From positions 2,108,001 to 2,172,000 of the forward strand of contig NZ_JACCFF010000001.1 in NCBI RefSeq assembly GCF_013449725.1: DNA of 64,000 nucleotides, read 5' to 3'. Source of the DNA: Mycobacteroides sp. LB1. Lineage in GTDB: Bacteria; Actinomycetota; Actinomycetes; Mycobacteriales; Mycobacteriaceae. Both the position numbers and the translations under genes were made by a program. Below, piece by piece: positions 61,474 to 64,000 of the stretch. Numbering within the stretch: the stretch's first letter is position 1; each line of letters opens with the position of its first letter. The notes under the pieces were generated by a model. It saw nothing but the letters and a program-made list of their open reading frames with translations, was not told the DNA's origin and made no database searches.

Positions 61474-61992
61474 ATGACATACGGCTCCGTGCATCCCTCC
61501 GCCCCGCCACCGCAGAACCGCCGACCACTGCTGGTCATCCTCGGTCTTCTTGTCGTCGTCATCCTCATCGGCGCCATGCTTGCGATCACCCAGGGCGGAC
61601 CAGACGAGACTGCGCCCACTGCCTCATCGACATCGTCGACAACAAAAGCTCGGGCGTCCTCATCGCCCTCCGCCGCAGTCAGTACGTCACCGTCGGCATC
61701 GGCCGCGGCGACCGGACCCGGCAAAGTCGTCGGATCGGCGGTCATGGAGGTATCCGGTACCGGCCGAGCCACCATCACCTGGCGGGAGAACGACGGGCCC
61801 GAGCATGTCGAACGCGATGTGGTGCTGCCGTGGAACCGGCGGATCCAGGTCATCGAACACGCCGTCTCCGGGGTCAAGGCGCAGGGCGGCGATATGTGCG
61901 TCATCAAGGTGACCGCCGGCGGGCTTACCAATGGCATCGGTTCCTTTGACAACAAGGCCAATCCCGTCTGCTCCTTCTCGTATTACGAGTAG
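61474..61992 (+). CDS. MmpS-like anchored extracytoplasmic protein
   Basis: 172 residues from ATG 61474 behind AAAGGAC. One N-terminal helix (LLVILGLLVVVILIGAMLAI), a Ser/Thr/Ala-rich linker, then a small beta domain: GSAVMEVSGTGRATITWREN, VVLPWNRRIQVIEHAVS, GGDMCVIKVTAGG with two cysteines. The end domain resembles the MmpS fold, but no MmpL is adjacent. Divergent from the DUF5318 gene. Confidence 0.7.
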   Translation: MTYGSVHPSAPPPQNRRPLLVILGLLVVVILIGAMLAITQGGPDETAPTASSTSSTTKARASSSPSAAVSTSPSASAAATGPGKVVGSAVMEVSGTGRATITWRENDGPEHVERDVVLPWNRRIQVIEHAVSGVKAQGGDMCVIKVTAGGLTNGIGSFDNKANPVCSFSYYE

Positions 61993-62041
61993 AGGTGCTC
62001 GCGCCCGCATCCTGACGATCACGACCGCGGATGGGCCGCTC

Positions 62042-62047
62042 TACGAT
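62042..62047 (+). promoter_or_regulatory. -10 box of leaderless promoter, first DUF1707 gene
   Basis: TACGAT (TANNNT) with the ATG 7 bases downstream at 62055 and no ribosome-binding site. It is part of a 29-bp block (62034-62062) repeated exactly at 62860-62888. Confidence 0.65.
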
Positions 62048-62054
62048 TCCTCGC

Positions 62055-62846
62055 ATGGCGACCCGAGCCAAGGATTCCGACAGAGACCTCACCTGCAAGG
62101 CGCTCGACGACGCCTTCGGCGAGGGCCAAATCTCCACCGACGAACACCGCCAGCGGATCGCCGTTGCCACCCGCGCGCAGACCCTTGGCGAGCTCAACGG
62201 TGTGGTCTCCGATCTGCAGTTGGCCAATCGCCCGGCTGAGCTCGCCGCGGTCCCGCCCACGCCGCGGCGCCGGATATGGCCCGCCCTGCTGCTCACCGCA
62301 ATCGCCGCGGCAGCAATCGGTGCAGGGGCCAATACCTATGTGACACGACCGGTACCTCCCGACCCGGGTGCTGCCGCAGACGGCGTCGCACCGGTGGTGA
62401 TCGCCCCGACGAAACTGTTCTCCGTCCCGGGCCTGTCCGGCCTGCTGGACCAGATGCACGCGAAGTTCGGCGACACCACCGGTATCGAGCTGACCGTCCG
62501 CTCGAACAACGCGTCGTTGGTCCGCATCGAATCCGCGGACCCGAACCTGCCCATCACGTACCCGTACCAGGGCGGGTTCCGCGACGGCGGTGCGATGCCG
62601 GGCACCTGGCGGAATGTACGAATCGGAGATCTGGGCCGATTCGATCCGACCAAGATCGTCGGCGTGCTGCGCGGCGCACCCCAGACCCTGAACGTGCCCG
62701 CAGCCGGAGAGAGCGGAACCGTCATGGTGATCCGGCCCAGTGACGAGGGCGTCGACATCACCATCACCGTCTCGGAGAGGGACCGCACCGGCCGCATGGT
62801 GGTCGCGGGAAACGGTGAACCCAAGGAGGTTGCGCCCGCTCCCTGA
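62055..62846 (+). CDS. DUF1707 domain membrane protein (copy 1)
   Basis: 263 residues from ATG 62055. The N-terminal DUF1707 is RAKDSDRDLTCKALDDAFGE, then GQISTDEHRQRIAVATRAQT, LGELNGVVSDLQ. A single helix (IWPALLLTAIAAAAIGAG) follows, then an extracytoplasmic domain with LSGLLDQMHAKFGDTTGIEL and RFDPTKIVGVLRGAPQTL. Function unknown; DUF1707 proteins are actinobacterial and often membrane linked. Tandem paralogue of the next gene. Confidence 0.85.
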   Translation: MATRAKDSDRDLTCKALDDAFGEGQISTDEHRQRIAVATRAQTLGELNGVVSDLQLANRPAELAAVPPTPRRRIWPALLLTAIAAAAIGAGANTYVTRPVPPDPGAAADGVAPVVIAPTKLFSVPGLSGLLDQMHAKFGDTTGIELTVRSNNASLVRIESADPNLPITYPYQGGFRDGGAMPGTWRNVRIGDLGRFDPTKIVGVLRGAPQTLNVPAAGESGTVMVIRPSDEGVDITITVSERDRTGRMVVAGNGEPKEVAPAP

Positions 62847-62867
62847 CCACCAAGATCCCGGCCGCTC

Positions 62868-62873
62868 TACGAT
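62868..62873 (+). promoter_or_regulatory. -10 box of leaderless promoter, second DUF1707 gene
   Basis: TACGAT with the ATG 7 bases downstream at 62881. The surrounding 29 bases are identical to those of copy 1, so each gene seems to have its own leaderless promoter. Confidence 0.65.
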
Positions 62874-62880
62874 TCCTCGC

Positions 62881-63729
62881 ATGGCGACAGTCATCCGGGC
62901 CAAGGACAGCGACCGTAACGACACCTGCAAGCTCCTCGACGACGCGCTGAGCGACGGGCAGTTGTCCATGGAGGAGCACCGGGAGCGCGTCACGTCTGCC
63001 ACCAACGCCTCCACGCTGGCGCAGCTCAGCTCGCTGGTCTCCGACCTGCAGAACGCCAAAGAGTCCGCGGACATGCGCGTCCTCAAGGGGCCGGAAGGAC
63101 GGCGATGGCGGCGGTGGTACATCCCCGTAGGGGTGTCTACCGCGCTGGTTCTGGTGGGTGTCCTCGTCGGTTGGGGCGCGTATGGAAACACCAGCTCCCC
63201 CTTGGACTTCACCACGGACCCCGGCGCCAAACCGGACGGTGTGGCACCGATTGTGCTGACCCCCCCACGTCAACTGATGTCACTGGGTGGTTTGACCGGA
63301 TTGCTGGATCAGATGCGCCAAAAGTTCGGTGACACCACGGGATACGAGCTGAACATCTACGGGGACTATGCCCTTCTCACCCGACCGGATCCGCGTGAAC
63401 CGCGCCGCACGCTCCGGTACCGCTACGCAGGCGGGTGGGACCACCCCGACGAATCCTCTTCCCCCGATCACGACGATCGCGTGGTGGATCTCGGCAAGTT
63501 CGACGTCAAGACCATCATCGGAATCCTGCGCGGCGCACCCGAGACCCTTGGCATCAAGGCGACCGAGGTGAAGAACACCTACCTCTTCATCAAGCCCAGC
63601 GAGGACAAAACCGCGCCACCGGACACCGTGCAGATCGATATTTCGGTGAGCGGCGAGTTCCAGAACGGATCGATCTACGTCAATCCCGACGGCACGCCCA
63701 TTCGCACCATGTATCCATCCGGGAACTAG
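62881..63729 (+). CDS. DUF1707 domain membrane protein (copy 2)
   Basis: 282 residues from ATG 62881. Same layout as copy 1: RAKDSDRNDTCKLLDDALSD, EEHRERVTSATNASTLAQL, one helix (VSTALVLVGVLVGWGAYG), then LTGLLDQMRQKFGDTTGYEL and FDVKTIIGILRGAPETLG. The two proteins have drifted most in the segment after the helix and in loops. The pair arose by tandem duplication that included the promoter. Confidence 0.87.
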   Translation: MATVIRAKDSDRNDTCKLLDDALSDGQLSMEEHRERVTSATNASTLAQLSSLVSDLQNAKESADMRVLKGPEGRRWRRWYIPVGVSTALVLVGVLVGWGAYGNTSSPLDFTTDPGAKPDGVAPIVLTPPRQLMSLGGLTGLLDQMRQKFGDTTGYELNIYGDYALLTRPDPREPRRTLRYRYAGGWDHPDESSSPDHDDRVVDLGKFDVKTIIGILRGAPETLGIKATEVKNTYLFIKPSEDKTAPPDTVQIDISVSGEFQNGSIYVNPDGTPIRTMYPSGN

Positions 63730-63830
63730 ATCCTCCCCCGTGTGGCGCCCGCATATATCGCGGCGATACTATTGCTCGATCGGTGCACAGAGATGCTCCG
63801 GCGACATATACGTTGGTGGGAGGTGACTTC

Positions 63831-64000
63831 ATGTTGGAACTGGCCATCCTTGGCTTGCTGCTTGAGTCACCCATGCACGGCTACGAGCTGCGCAAGCGCC
63901 TGACAGGGTTGCTCGGAGCGTTCCGAGCGTTCTCCTACGGCTCGCTGTATCCGGCGCTGCGCCGCATGCAAGCCGACGGGCTTATCGAGGAGGACTCCGC
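63831..64000 (+). CDS. PadR-family regulator (5' part)
   Basis: Open to the window end; 56 residues seen from ATG 63831 with GGGAGGTG upstream. MLELAILGLLLESPMHGYEL, then RKRLTGLLGAFRAFSYGSLY and PALRRMQADGLIEED are the PadR winged helix. In mycobacteria a PadR gene (Rv0047c type) sits between this block and ino1. Confidence 0.9.
   Translation, partial: MLELAILGLLLESPMHGYELRKRLTGLLGAFRAFSYGSLYPALRRMQADGLIEEDS

Overview
The window reads as high-GC actinobacterial chromosome, almost certainly a mycobacterium. The right end carries the block rpsF-ssb-rpsR-rplI-dnaB with ponA1, a DUF2029-type membrane protein, a DUF5318 protein and a PadR regulator, in the order known from mycobacterial chromosomes near oriC. 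The rest has MmpS/MmpL, a PPE protein, DUF1906 Tat proteins, a GH6 protein, an IdeR-like iron box and a DnaB intein. The mix fits a rapid grower, with the Mycobacteroides abscessus/chelonae group as the best guess; the species is inference.

Left part (1-24 kb) is a patchwork of small regulator-plus-enzyme modules: the end of a YhgE/Pip exporter; a membrane protein and ferritin-like hydrolase facing a TetR gene across an inverted repeat; a LysR/tautomerase/nitronate monooxygenase operon facing a cupin gene across a perfect 14-bp palindrome; a PepSY membrane protein; MmpS/MmpL; an adenylate cyclase; an L,D-transpeptidase; methyltransferase and F420-type genes; a P450/ferredoxin pair facing a membrane protein/TetR pair across TetR-like operators; and a GH6 glycosidase.

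Middle part (24-44 kb): ppc, a fused HadA/HadB-type dehydratase, a nitrile hydratase beta-alpha-activator operon, an ABC-F protein, a lone PPE gene behind an IdeR-like box, a TetR/crotonase pair around a perfect 11-bp inverted repeat, an MFS transporter, a MerR regulator, a serine hydrolase, a second DUF1906 gene and a mismatch glycosylase.

Accessory island (about 44.4-51.8 kb, abutting dnaB): intact AraC, SDR, DUF2236 oxygenase, TetR and alcohol dehydrogenase genes lie among decayed DNA. The debris includes an Lsr2 C-terminal remnant, an IS256-type transposase tail with an internal stop, a beheaded MarR gene, a tyrosine-recombinase C-terminus and a pair of 79-bp direct repeats.

Right part (52-64 kb, minus strand except the end) is core: dnaB with a 416-residue class-3-like intein, DnaA-box-like motifs upstream of dnaB, ribosomal/ssb genes, cell-wall genes, and two tandem DUF1707 genes with identical 29-bp leaderless promoters. 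No rRNA, tRNA or CRISPR array was seen.
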